Of a DNA stretch of 64,000 bases, positions 1-7,474 are shown piece by piece. Numbering within the stretch: the first letter of the stretch is position 1; the number at the start of each line of letters is the position of its first letter. Below the pieces are notes generated by a model. That model did not search any database, was not told where the DNA came from, and worked only from the letters and a program-made list of their open reading frames with translations. This DNA is from Massilia sp. Root418. GTDB lineage: Bacteria > Pseudomonadota > Gammaproteobacteria > Burkholderiales > Burkholderiaceae_D. The translations under genes were made by a program, and so were the position numbers. The stretch is from the NCBI RefSeq assembly GCF_001425265.1, contig NZ_LMEC01000020.1, positions 954,707-1,018,706 on the forward strand, given 5' to 3'.

Positions 1-109
1 CATGCGCCTGAAGGACGACCCGCGTGTGCGCGGCCGCAAGATCGGCCTGCAGCTGAGCGGCGCCAACGTGGACGCCAGCCTGTTCCGCCGCCTGCTGGCG
101 GGAGACTGA
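1..109 (+). CDS. C-terminal end of a PLP-dependent dehydratase-like enzyme (partial)
   Basis: Only the last 35 or so codons are inside the window, in the frame that ends at the TGA at 107-109. The tail contains KIGLQLSGANVD, which resembles the C-terminal strand of threonine/serine dehydratase-type PLP enzymes (family motif of the type LxLSGGNxD). The catalytic part lies upstream of the window, so the substrate cannot be told. The stop is one base before the start of the next gene, so the two are probably co-transcribed. Confidence 0.55.
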   Translation, partial: MRLKDDPRVRGRKIGLQLSGANVDASLFRRLLAGD

Positions 110-110
110 C

Positions 111-1067
111 ATGGCGCGCATCGATTCCACCGCCCTGCCGCTACCCCGCCCGCCGGGCGCCGCCGGGCAGCCGGTGCCGGCTGCGCGCATGTCCGATGAA
201 ACCCGCGGCATGCTGCTCGGCCTGGCCGGCGTGGCCGTCTTCAGCCTGACGCTGCCGTTCACGCGCATGGCGGTGGCGGCCTTCGAGCCCTCCTTCGTGG
301 CGCTGGGCCGCGCGCTGGTGGCGGCGGCGCTGGCCGGCCTGTGGCTGCTGTGGAAGCGCGCGCCGCTGCCGCCGCGCGCGGCGCTGCCCCGGCTGGCCAT
401 GGTATCGCTCGGCTGCGTGATCGGCTTCCCCTGGTTGACCTCGATCGCCATGCGCACCCTGCCCGCCTCGCACGGCGCGGTGCTGGTGGGCGTGCTGCCG
501 CTGGCCACCGCCATGTTCTCGGCCCTGCGCGGCTATGAAAAGCCGTCGCTCGGCTTCTGGCTCATGGCCCTGCTCGGCTCTTCGCTGGTGGCCGGCTTTG
601 CCCTGTTCCAAAGCGGCGGCAGCCTGCACCTGGCCGACCTGGCTGTGTTCGCCGCCGTGCTGCTGGCCGCCATGGGCTACGCCGAAGGCGGCCAGCTGTC
701 CAAATCCATGGGCGGCCAGCAAGTGATCAGCTGGGCGCTGGTGCTCGCCGCGCCGCTGGTGCTGCCCGTGGTGCTGTGGCAAACCTGGGGCGAATGGCCG
801 GCCATGCTGCACGCGGGGGCCCGCGCCTGGGCCGGCTTCGCCTATGTGTCGGTGTTCTCCATGTTTATCGGATTCTTCTTCTGGTATCGCGGCATGGCGC
901 TGGGCGGGGTGGCCCGCGTGGGGCAGGTGCAACTGGTGCAGCCCTTCCTGTCCATTGTCGGCGCTGCCGTGGTTTTGGGAGAAAGTATTGAATTCAGCAA
1001 TATTCTGTTCGCTTTGGCCGTTATTTCCGTAGTTGCTATGGGCCGCAAAATGCAGATCCGCAGCTAG
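111..1067 (+). CDS. DMT superfamily permease (EamA type)
   Basis: The 318-residue protein is almost wholly hydrophobic after a short N-terminal tail. It has about ten predicted membrane helices in two repeated halves, the plan of EamA/RhaT-type drug/metabolite exporters in the inner membrane. The start at 111 is chosen because GGAG at 101-104 lies six bases before it. An ATG at 189 would give a protein starting MSDETRG, closer to typical family length, and cannot be excluded. It follows the PLP enzyme gene by one base, which suggests export of a product or relative of that enzyme's amino-acid substrate; this link is inference. Confidence 0.85.
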   Translation: MARIDSTALPLPRPPGAAGQPVPAARMSDETRGMLLGLAGVAVFSLTLPFTRMAVAAFEPSFVALGRALVAAALAGLWLLWKRAPLPPRAALPRLAMVSLGCVIGFPWLTSIAMRTLPASHGAVLVGVLPLATAMFSALRGYEKPSLGFWLMALLGSSLVAGFALFQSGGSLHLADLAVFAAVLLAAMGYAEGGQLSKSMGGQQVISWALVLAAPLVLPVVLWQTWGEWPAMLHAGARAWAGFAYVSVFSMFIGFFFWYRGMALGGVARVGQVQLVQPFLSIVGAAVVLGESIEFSNILFALAVISVVAMGRKMQIRS

Positions 1068-1143
1068 AAAGACGTACAATATCGGTCTCGCGGCCTGATA
1101 ATAAAAACCGCAATCACTTTTGCAACTTTTCTGGAATACCAAA

Positions 1144-1605
1144 ATGTCCGTCTACGAAAAACTCAAATCGCTCGATATCACCCTGGCCCCGCCGGCAGCT
1201 CCTGTCGCGGCCTATGTTATGTACGTGCAAACCGGCAACTTGGTATTCATCTCCGGCCACATTGCCAAAAAACCCGACGGCAACCCATGGGTAGGCCAGC
1301 TGGGCAAGGACATTTCCACCGAAGAAGGCCAGCAGGCGGCCCGCGCCATCGCCATCGACCTGATCGGCACGCTGCAAGCGGCTTGCGGCGGCGACCTGAC
1401 CCGCGTCAAGCGCATCGTCAAGCTGATGAGCCTGGTGAACTCCACGCCCGATTACACCGAGCAGCACCTGGTGACCAACGGCGCGTCCGAGCTGCTGGGC
1501 GAAGTGTTCGGCGACGCCGGCAAGCATGCGCGCTCCGCCTTCGGCGTGGCGCAGATTCCGCGCGGCTCGTGCGTTGAAATTGAACTGATCGCCGAGATCG
1601 CCTAA
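1144..1605 (+). CDS. RidA/YjgF family protein
   Basis: This 153-residue protein resembles the RidA/YjgF/YER057c family, small cytosolic proteins that hydrolyse reactive enamine/imine intermediates made by PLP enzymes or serve related deaminase roles. Family features seen are the N-terminal YVMYVQTGNLVFISGHIAK strand and the late RSAFGVAQIPRGSCVEIE segment, including the conserved Arg before the C-terminal strand. ATG at 1144 is preferred over an upstream TTG at 1120 because homologues begin near MSVYEKL. The neighbouring PLP enzymes (a dehydratase-like gene upstream and an aminotransferase downstream) fit a detoxifying role. Confidence 0.9.
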   Translation: MSVYEKLKSLDITLAPPAAPVAAYVMYVQTGNLVFISGHIAKKPDGNPWVGQLGKDISTEEGQQAARAIAIDLIGTLQAACGGDLTRVKRIVKLMSLVNSTPDYTEQHLVTNGASELLGEVFGDAGKHARSAFGVAQIPRGSCVEIELIAEIA

Positions 1606-1619
1606 TTTACAAGATACAG

Positions 1620-1645
1620 GCGGCGCCTACCCGGCGCCGCTCTTT
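1620..1645 (+). terminator. Rho-independent terminator after the RidA gene
   Basis: GCGGCGCC at 1620-1627 pairs perfectly with GGCGCCGC at 1633-1640 around a five-base loop and is followed by TCTTT. It sits 15 bases after the RidA stop codon. Confidence 0.65.
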
Positions 1646-1714
1646 CAAGGCCGCCACAAGCGCGCTTGTTCATCGGCCGGACGCTGTCCGCCGACTTCCT
1701 CTGAGAGCAACCGT

Positions 1715-2908
1715 ATGAAAATCGAAAACCCGAATCCATTCCAGTGGCAGTTCTCCGAACGCGCCAGCCAGATGCAGAGCTCCTTCATCCGCGAGATACT
1801 GAAGGTGACCCAGCAGCCTGAGATCATTTCCTTTGCCGGCGGCCTGCCATCGCCCGCCACCTTCCCGGTGGAGCGCATGCAAGCGGCTTTCGACAAGGTG
1901 CTGCGCGAAAACGGTAAAGTGGCCCTGCAGTACGGCCCGACCGACGGCTACCTGCCGCTGCGCCAGTGGATTGCCGATTCGCTGTCCAAGAACGGCGCCA
2001 AGATCGTGCCGGAACAGGTGCTGATGACCTCCGGTTCGCAGCAAGCGCTGGACCTGCTGGGCAAGGTGCTGATCGATGAGGGCAGCAAGGTGCTGGTGGA
2101 AACCCCGTCCTACCTGGGCGCGCTGCAAGCGTTCTCGGTGTACCGCCCGAACTTCGTTTCGGTGGACACCGACGAGCACGGCCTGGTGCCGTCGTCGCTG
2201 AACAATGTCGCCGCCGGCGCGCGCCTGCTGTACGCGCTGCCGAACTTCCAGAACCCGACCGGCCGCAGCCTGTCCGTCGAGCGCCGCCTGGAACTGGTGG
2301 AAACCTGCGCCCGCCTCGGCGTGCCGCTGGTGGAAGACGACCCGTACGGCGCCCTGAGCTACAAGGGCGAACCGGCGCCGAAGATGGTGGCCATGAACCC
2401 GGACGGCGTGATCTACATGGGTTCCTTCTCCAAGGTGCTGACCCCCGGCATCCGCCTGGGCTACGTGGTGGCCCCGCTGGCGCTGGTGCGCCGCCTGGAA
2501 CTGGCCAAGCAGGCCGCCGACCTGCACACTTCGCAGCTGACCCAGATGGTGGTGCACGAAGTAATCAAGGACGGCTTCCTGGACCAGCACATCCCGACCA
2601 TCCGCACCCTGTACGGCGACCAGTGCCAGTGCATGCTGGACGCCATGGCCGAACACTTCCCCGCCAGCGCCACCTGGACCAAGCCGGAAGGCGGCATGTT
2701 CATCTGGGTGGACCTGCCCAAGCACATCAACGCGATGGAATTGCTGGACGAAGCCATCAAGCAAAAAGTCGCCTTCGTGCCGGGTTCGCCGTTCTATGCC
2801 AACGAACCGGAAACGAACACGCTGCGCCTGTCCTTCGTGACCGTGCCGCCGGAACGCATCCGCGCCGGCGTAGCCATCCTGGGCAAGCTGATCGCCGAAC
2901 GTCTGTAA
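1715..2908 (+). CDS. PLP-dependent aminotransferase, class I/II (LysN/MocR-domain-like)
   Basis: A 397-residue fold-type I aminotransferase. The PLP lysine is in SFSKVLTPGIRLGY (about K240), preceded by the NFQNPTGRS segment that contacts the cofactor and substrate carboxylate and by EDDPYG with the cofactor aspartate. The sequence style (FAGGLPSPATFP, then QYGPTDGYLPLR) is that of the 2-aminoadipate/aromatic/branched-chain aminotransferase group related to LysN and to the catalytic domain of MocR regulators. There is no N-terminal HTH, so it is an enzyme and not a MocR regulator. Exact amino-acid specificity cannot be read from sequence. It stands alone after a terminator. Confidence 0.88.
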   Translation: MKIENPNPFQWQFSERASQMQSSFIREILKVTQQPEIISFAGGLPSPATFPVERMQAAFDKVLRENGKVALQYGPTDGYLPLRQWIADSLSKNGAKIVPEQVLMTSGSQQALDLLGKVLIDEGSKVLVETPSYLGALQAFSVYRPNFVSVDTDEHGLVPSSLNNVAAGARLLYALPNFQNPTGRSLSVERRLELVETCARLGVPLVEDDPYGALSYKGEPAPKMVAMNPDGVIYMGSFSKVLTPGIRLGYVVAPLALVRRLELAKQAADLHTSQLTQMVVHEVIKDGFLDQHIPTIRTLYGDQCQCMLDAMAEHFPASATWTKPEGGMFIWVDLPKHINAMELLDEAIKQKVAFVPGSPFYANEPETNTLRLSFVTVPPERIRAGVAILGKLIAERL

Positions 2909-2920
2909 CTTGTAACACCG

Positions 2921-2943
2921 CGTGGGCGCAGCCGCCGCCCACG
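2921..2943 (+). terminator. Possible hairpin terminator after the aminotransferase
   Basis: CGTGGGCG (2921-2928) and CGCCCACG (2936-2943) form a perfect eight-base stem 13 bases after the stop codon. It is followed by C residues instead of T residues, so termination may be weak or Rho-assisted. The rest of the gap up to 3180 shows no other gene. Confidence 0.4.
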
Positions 2944-3180
2944 CCCCCCCGCATCACTCCCCTCCCCGCCGAAGCACTGTTGCCTCGCAACAACATCGAT
3001 TCCGTGCAGATCGCCGAACTTACCGGTAATTACATAGTTTCATTACAGCAATGCCAACATTGCAGTAAATAACGGACGTTCGTCCCATTTTTGACCTGAT
3101 AAGACTCATGTTTTTTTACAATTTCAGTTGGCAAAGCGGTATGATTTAAACAGATAGTTACCCTCTACCAGGCGACAGCA

Positions 3181-4542
3181 ATGACCACAGGCGGTTCCAG
3201 CTATTCCCCGCGCCGCGACGCAGCGATCCTGATCGTCGACGACGCGCCGGCCAATTTGAGCGTGCTGCGCAAGATGATGGTTGAGCAGGGTTACCAGACC
3301 TTTGTCGCCACCTCGGGCGAGCGCGCGGTGCAGATCGCCAAGCGCGTCCATCCCGACCTGATTTTGCTGGACGTGGTCATGCCCGGCATCGACGGCCTGG
3401 AAACCTGCCGCCAGCTGAAAGCCAACCCGCTCACCGCGCGCATCCCCATTATCTTCATGAGCGCCAAGAACGAGGCGGAAGACGTGGTGGCCGGATTCGA
3501 TACGGGAGGCGTGGATTACATGGGAAAGCCGTTGCGGATGGCCGAAGTGTGCGCCCGCGTGCGGACCCAGCTGAAAATCCGCATGAGCAGCGAAACCCAA
3601 CAGGAGCAGGCCGAGCGGCTGCGCACCATCGTCAATTCCATGGCCGAAGGCCTGCTCATCATCGAGCCGGACGGCCGCATTCAGTTCACCAACCCGGCCT
3701 GCGACCAGTACCTGGGCTACGCCTCGGGCGAGCTGGCCAGCAAGACCATCTTCGACCTGCTCAACCCGCTGGTGGCGCAGGAGTACCTGGACTACTTCGG
3801 CCGCTACGCCGCCAACCCGGAAACCGCGCACAGCCACGGCACGCGTGAAGTGATCATCCGCCACAAGTTCGGCACCTCGGTGTGCATGGACCTGACCTTG
3901 ACGCCGATGTTCATGCGCCAGCCCTTGTTCATCGGCCTGCTGCACGACATCACGCACCACAAGATGTCCGAAGACGCCCTGCAGCGCGCGGCCATGGTGG
4001 ATCCGCTGACCAAGATCGCCAACCGGCGCCACTTCGACACCTTCCTGGAAAAGGAATGGCAGCGCGCCATGCGCAGCGGCGCGCCGCTCTCACTGGTGGT
4101 GCTGGACGTGGACCACTTCAAGCTCTACAACGACAGCCTGGGCCACGCGGCCGGCGACATCTGCCTGCAGCAGGTGGCGCAGGCCATCAACGCGCACGCG
4201 CTGCGCGCCACCGACCTGGCGGCGCGCTACGGCGGCGAGGAATTCGTGCTGCTGTTTGCCGAAACCGACGCCGATTCCGCGCAGGCATTGGCCGAATCGA
4301 TCCGCTGCCACGTGGAGGCACTGCAGCTGCCGCACCCGCGCTCGATCACCTCGCCGTGGATCACGCTCAGCGTGGGCGTGGCCACCATCCATCCGCACCA
4401 GATGGAGAACACCGAAGCGCTGTTCGTCGCCGCCGACCGCGCCATGTACGCAGCCAAGGAAGGCGGCCGCAACCAGGTCCAGTCCAGCAAGACCGCCAGC
4501 CCGGCCGCCGCCAGCCACGAACCGGCCGTGGCGGCCCGCTAA
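3181..4542 (+). CDS. Response regulator with PAS and GGDEF domains (diguanylate cyclase)
   Basis: A 453-residue soluble signalling protein with three domains. Residues about 14-135 are a receiver domain with the acidic pair in ILIVDDAP, a phospho-acceptor Asp in LILLDVVMPG and the Lys of YMGKP. Residues about 150-260 are a PAS sensor domain (IVNSMAEGLLIIEPDGRI). Residues about 270-435 are a GGDEF domain with an intact GGEEF active site. RATD five residues before the active site matches the RxxD allosteric inhibition site, so c-di-GMP synthesis with product feedback is expected. Its cognate histidine kinase is not adjacent. Confidence 0.92.
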   Translation: MTTGGSSYSPRRDAAILIVDDAPANLSVLRKMMVEQGYQTFVATSGERAVQIAKRVHPDLILLDVVMPGIDGLETCRQLKANPLTARIPIIFMSAKNEAEDVVAGFDTGGVDYMGKPLRMAEVCARVRTQLKIRMSSETQQEQAERLRTIVNSMAEGLLIIEPDGRIQFTNPACDQYLGYASGELASKTIFDLLNPLVAQEYLDYFGRYAANPETAHSHGTREVIIRHKFGTSVCMDLTLTPMFMRQPLFIGLLHDITHHKMSEDALQRAAMVDPLTKIANRRHFDTFLEKEWQRAMRSGAPLSLVVLDVDHFKLYNDSLGHAAGDICLQQVAQAINAHALRATDLAARYGGEEFVLLFAETDADSAQALAESIRCHVEALQLPHPRSITSPWITLSVGVATIHPHQMENTEALFVAADRAMYAAKEGGRNQVQSSKTASPAAASHEPAVAAR

Positions 4543-4559
4543 AAGGGATACGCAGCGTA

Positions 4560-5315
4560 TCAAGTGCGGTATGCCGCGTCGAGCCGGTCCAGCTTGCGGA
4601 TCAGCGCCGGCCAGGCGAACGCCCCGCCGAGACCGCTGGTCTGCACGCGCATGGATTCGGCCACGCCGTTCACGATCTGCGGATGCACTTGCACCAGCTC
4701 GCCTCCCGCCTGCGCGGCCAGCTGGATCTGGCAGGCGGATTCAAAAATGTACATGGCCAGGAAGGCGTCGGCAATGGTGCTGCCGCAGGTGAGCAGGCCG
4801 TGGTTGCGCAGCATGAGGAAGTTGGCGCGTCCCAGGTCGTCCTGCAGGCGCGGCTTTTCTTCGTCGCGGAAGGCCACGCCCTCGTAGTCGTGATACGCCA
4901 GCGAGGCCAGCACGAACGTCGATTGCTGCGAGATCGGCAGCACGCCGCACTTTTGCGCGCTCACTGCCACGCCGGCGCAGGTGTGGGTATGGATCACGCA
5001 CTGCGCGTCCTCGCGCGCGGCGTGCACGGCGCTGTGGATGACGAAGCCGGCCGGGTTCACCGGGAACGGCGTGTCGATCAGCTTGTTGCAGTGCTGGTCC
5101 ACCTTCACCAGCGACGAGGCGGTGATCTCGTCGAACATCAGGCCGTAGGGATTGATCAGGAAATGGTGCTCGGGACCGGGTATGCGGGCGCTGATGTGGG
5201 TGAAGATCAGGTCGCTCCAGCCGTGCATGGCCACCAGCCGGTAGCATGCGGCCAGGTCGACGCGCAGCTGCCATTCTTCGGGGCTGACGAGGTGTTGTAC
5301 GGATGGGATGTTCAT
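4560..5315 (-). CDS. Class II aldolase/adducin family protein
   Basis: A 251-residue cytosolic protein of the class II aldolase/adducin N-terminal family, zinc-dependent enzymes that cleave or isomerise phosphorylated sugars and related hydroxy-acids. Seen motifs are the N-terminal GWSDLIFTHISAR segment, the metal-binding HTHTCAGVAV motif and the NHGLLTCG segment with a further histidine. Length matches stand-alone family members. Several proteins of this size are of unknown substrate, so no specific reaction is claimed. It is convergent with the GGDEF gene (17 bases apart) and divergent from the Crp/Fnr regulator. Confidence 0.85.
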   Translation of the reverse strand: MNIPSVQHLVSPEEWQLRVDLAACYRLVAMHGWSDLIFTHISARIPGPEHHFLINPYGLMFDEITASSLVKVDQHCNKLIDTPFPVNPAGFVIHSAVHAAREDAQCVIHTHTCAGVAVSAQKCGVLPISQQSTFVLASLAYHDYEGVAFRDEEKPRLQDDLGRANFLMLRNHGLLTCGSTIADAFLAMYIFESACQIQLAAQAGGELVQVHPQIVNGVAESMRVQTSGLGGAFAWPALIRKLDRLDAAYRT

Positions 5316-5392
5316 GGGCTGTCTCCTGTGTGGTTTCAGCTAGTATCGCGGCCGGCTGGACCGGAGACTGTCAATTTCTTTACAATCAGCGC

Positions 5393-6061
5393 ATGCCTTT
5401 CGCCATCCTCAACGCCAACCCGTGGTTTGCCGCCCTGCCCCTCGACATCCGCGAGGCCATGTTGCGCAATGCCGAGCCCGTGCGGCTGCGGCGCAGCGAG
5501 ATGCTGTTCCGGCAGGGCGATCCGCCCGGCGGCCTGTACGCGGTGCTGCGCGGTTCGCTGAAGGTCTCCACCTTGCGCGAAGACGGGCGCGAAGCCATCC
5601 TCGGCGTGATCGAGCCAGGCACATGGTTCGGCGAGATCTCGCTGATCGACAGCCTGCCGCGCACGCACGACGCCACGTCGCTGGGTGCATCCGAGCTGCT
5701 GGCGCTGCCGCACCAGGCATTCCAGGCGCTGATGGCGCAGCCGGTGTTCGCGCGCGCCATCGCCTCGCTGCTGGCGACTCGCTTGCGCATGATGTACAGC
5801 ATGATGGAGGACGCGACCCTGCGCAGCACCCGCGCGCGCGTGGTGCGCCGCCTGCTCCTGCTGGCGCGGGGCGACGCAGCCATGGCCAGCGACGTGCGCC
5901 CGCGCGTGCCCGTGTCGCAGGAAGCGCTGGCCATGATGCTGGGTATCTCGCGCCAGACTTTGTCGAAAGAGCTCAAGCTGCTGGAAGAGCTGGGGGCCAT
6001 CCACATCGGCTACCGCAGCATCGAATTGCTGTCTGAGGAGCGCTTGCGCAGCGCCGGCTAG
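5393..6061 (+). CDS. Crp/Fnr family transcriptional regulator
   Basis: A 222-residue protein with an N-terminal cyclic-nucleotide-binding beta-barrel (residues about 15-125, with the PGGLYAVLRGSLKV and GEISLIDSLPRTHDA segments) and a C-terminal winged helix. The recognition helix lies in VSQEALAMMLGISRQTLSKEL. No cysteine cluster for an Fe-S centre is seen, so it is not a canonical Fnr oxygen sensor. ATG at 5393 is chosen because homologues begin close to the barrel and the extra upstream residues look non-coding. It is divergent from the class II aldolase gene and may control it; this is inference from position only. Confidence 0.88.
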   Translation: MPFAILNANPWFAALPLDIREAMLRNAEPVRLRRSEMLFRQGDPPGGLYAVLRGSLKVSTLREDGREAILGVIEPGTWFGEISLIDSLPRTHDATSLGASELLALPHQAFQALMAQPVFARAIASLLATRLRMMYSMMEDATLRSTRARVVRRLLLLARGDAAMASDVRPRVPVSQEALAMMLGISRQTLSKELKLLEELGAIHIGYRSIELLSEERLRSAG

Positions 6062-6072
6062 CCGGCCAGGAC

Positions 6073-6344
6073 TTTGTTAACAGATTCTGTGGATAAGCAT
6101 GTTAAGAAGCCTGACCTGCCCGCACTAAGCTTCTGTTTTAAAAGGGAAAAGTTGTTCTGCTTAAAATTCGCGCAATGTTGAGTTATGCACAGACGCGCCG
6201 CGAAAATTATCGCTGGGGTCACTATCATTTGTTAACAGAAACTGTGGACAAGCTTGTTAACAAGCCTTCCCCGCCGCATGTAAGGTAATGTTTTCAAACG
6301 AAAAAGTTATCCTGCTCAATTTTCTCGCAGATGAGTTATGCACA
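6073..6344. repeat. Two-copy tandem repeat with DnaA-box-like sites
   Basis: Two diverged copies (about 6073-6191 and 6228-6344) are offset by about 155 bases. Each begins TTTGTTAACAG and ends GAGTTATGCACAG. Copy 1 holds TGTGGATAA (6088-6096, the reverse of TTATCCACA) and TTATGCACA (6183-6191). Copy 2 holds TGTGGACAA (6243-6251) and TTATGCACA (6336-6344). Three of these match the DnaA-box consensus TTWTNCACA and one differs at a single base. GCTTGTTAACAAGC (6252-6265) is a perfect 14-base palindrome in copy 2. No intact gene is seen from 6062 to 6335. Confidence 0.6.
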
Positions 6345-6648
6345 GTCTGCGCTGTCGTACTTTTCCTTGCTCGATCGCTCGCCGAATCGCAGTGCGTCGT
6401 TGAACAGCTTGTTCGTATGGTCAATCGGCAGCGGATGCTCAGCCTCGCCGTAGAACTTCCGGAATATCGAGCGCGAGGCGGCCTCGCAGCGAAACATGAC
6501 GCCCTCGTAGTCGTAGTCCACGTACACGTCCTCTGCCTCAGTGAGTACCGCTTTAGTCATCCCCATCGCAGCAACCCTCCAGTTCGAAGGGACACACGGC
6601 TTTCGCCTCGACAAAAAAGACGAAGTAATTCTGGCGCTTCCTTTTCAA
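6336..6648 (-). pseudogene. Small protein gene, apparently split by a frameshift
   Basis: Two overlapping short frames read leftward. The first (6648 to 6553, TTG start) encodes KRKRQNYFVFFVEAKAVCPF and stops at TAA. The second (ATG at 6566, stop at 6336, 76 codons) is acidic and contains DVYVDYDYEGVMFRCE. Removing one G from a GGGG run near 6562 joins them into one protein of about 105 residues, so a one-base insertion is likely. Alternatively they are two translationally coupled small genes: GGAGGG sits eight bases before the ATG at 6566. I do not recognise the family. The stop codon of the second frame lies inside the DnaA-box-like sequence of the neighbouring repeat. Confidence 0.4.
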
Positions 6649-6824
6649 CCACCTGGATAGTCGGCACGCGCCGCGCTCTCCGAAACCACATCTGCGTAGC
6701 GCTCATTTCTCCCAACAGCAATGGCAAACTGTACAGCGGCAAAGTCGCGCATGAAGCTGCAGATTGATTGCCACTTCCGGCGGTCGCCGGCCGCGACTCC
6801 CAGAAGCGCCTGCATGACGGACAT
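6645..6824 (-). CDS. Possible small ORF of unknown function
   Basis: A 59-codon frame starting ATG at 6824 and ending TGA at 6645-6647, overlapping the TTG of the next frame by four bases. The product contains MQALLGVAAGDRRKW and FAAVQFAIAVGRNERYAD. It has no recognised domain and may be another fragment of a decayed gene in this island. Confidence 0.25.
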   Translation of the reverse strand: MSVMQALLGVAAGDRRKWQSICSFMRDFAAVQFAIAVGRNERYADVVSESAARADYPGG

Positions 6825-6858
6825 CTTTTATGCGCCAAAGTCAACACTATATTTTGCA

Positions 6859-7473
6859 CTAGTACTTCGTTATCGCAATCAGCTCAGCGCCGCTCGAGCC
6901 ATTTCCTCTAAAGAGGCCAGCCAGACTCTTATGACAAACAATAAACCCATCCAGTGATCCGCCCAATTTGAACAATAGGCGATTCTGGAGCGGAATTTTG
7001 TCAAGGACGTCCGGGTCCAGACTGTATTCGTATACTTGATATAGCTCAAAATCGCCAAGGCGCACCGGGGGATCATCTTGTTCATACGTGGATGCGTTCC
7101 TATCCCAACAATCGAGCCACTTAGTGAACGTCAGGAACCAATAGTCCTCATGCCACGTCCCTTGATCGTCTATATAGATCGCAGGGTGCATGGCCAAATC
7201 GGGGATATCAGCCAACAACAAGCTTTGCCGAATCGCTGTGCTAACGACTAAGTCGTCTCCTTCAAATAGCACCGCCGGCGCCAAGCTGCGTATCCCTCTT
7301 CGCAAATTCTCCTCCTTCCAAGAATTGCGGAACACTAGAGGTGCGGAGCCGGGCTGCTGCATTTCAAATCGAAAACGTCTATCCTCCGTGTTCTCATCCG
7401 GTTCTAAAAAAGGCAACTGGTCATCGTTCTTTGGCTTCCGGATGAAGAAATAGTCATCGTTAAAGTGCGTCAT
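6859..7473 (-). CDS. Probable immunity-type protein of a type VI effector cassette
   Basis: A 204-residue cytosolic-looking protein, acidic, with no signal peptide or membrane segment. Its size, the N-terminal YFFIRKP segment and the late GFIVCHKSLAGLFRGNG segment recall the Imm11/DUF1629 group of immunity proteins, but this match is from memory and weak. Its ATG lies one base after the stop of the short tail that follows the vgrG remnant, the usual order vgrG-effector-immunity. Base composition is clearly AT-richer than the flanking genes, which suggests transfer. If the effector is lost, this is an orphan immunity gene. Confidence 0.5.
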   Translation of the reverse strand: MTHFNDDYFFIRKPKNDDQLPFLEPDENTEDRRFRFEMQQPGSAPLVFRNSWKEENLRRGIRSLAPAVLFEGDDLVVSTAIRQSLLLADIPDLAMHPAIYIDDQGTWHEDYWFLTFTKWLDCWDRNASTYEQDDPPVRLGDFELYQVYEYSLDPDVLDKIPLQNRLLFKLGGSLDGFIVCHKSLAGLFRGNGSSGAELIAITKY

Positions 7474-7474
7474 T

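Noticed and set aside
141..1142. Minus-strand frame opposite the DMT permease
   Set aside because: His/Gln/Gly-rich antisense noise; the plus-strand protein has membrane helices.
3882..5561. Plus-strand frame of about 560 codons across three genes
   Set aside because: Overlaps the GGDEF gene, the antisense of the aldolase and the start of the Crp gene; no family pattern.
6557..6859. 100-codon minus-strand frame starting with TTG
   Set aside because: Cys/Arg/Ser-rich product without pattern; it conflicts with better-supported small frames on the same strand.
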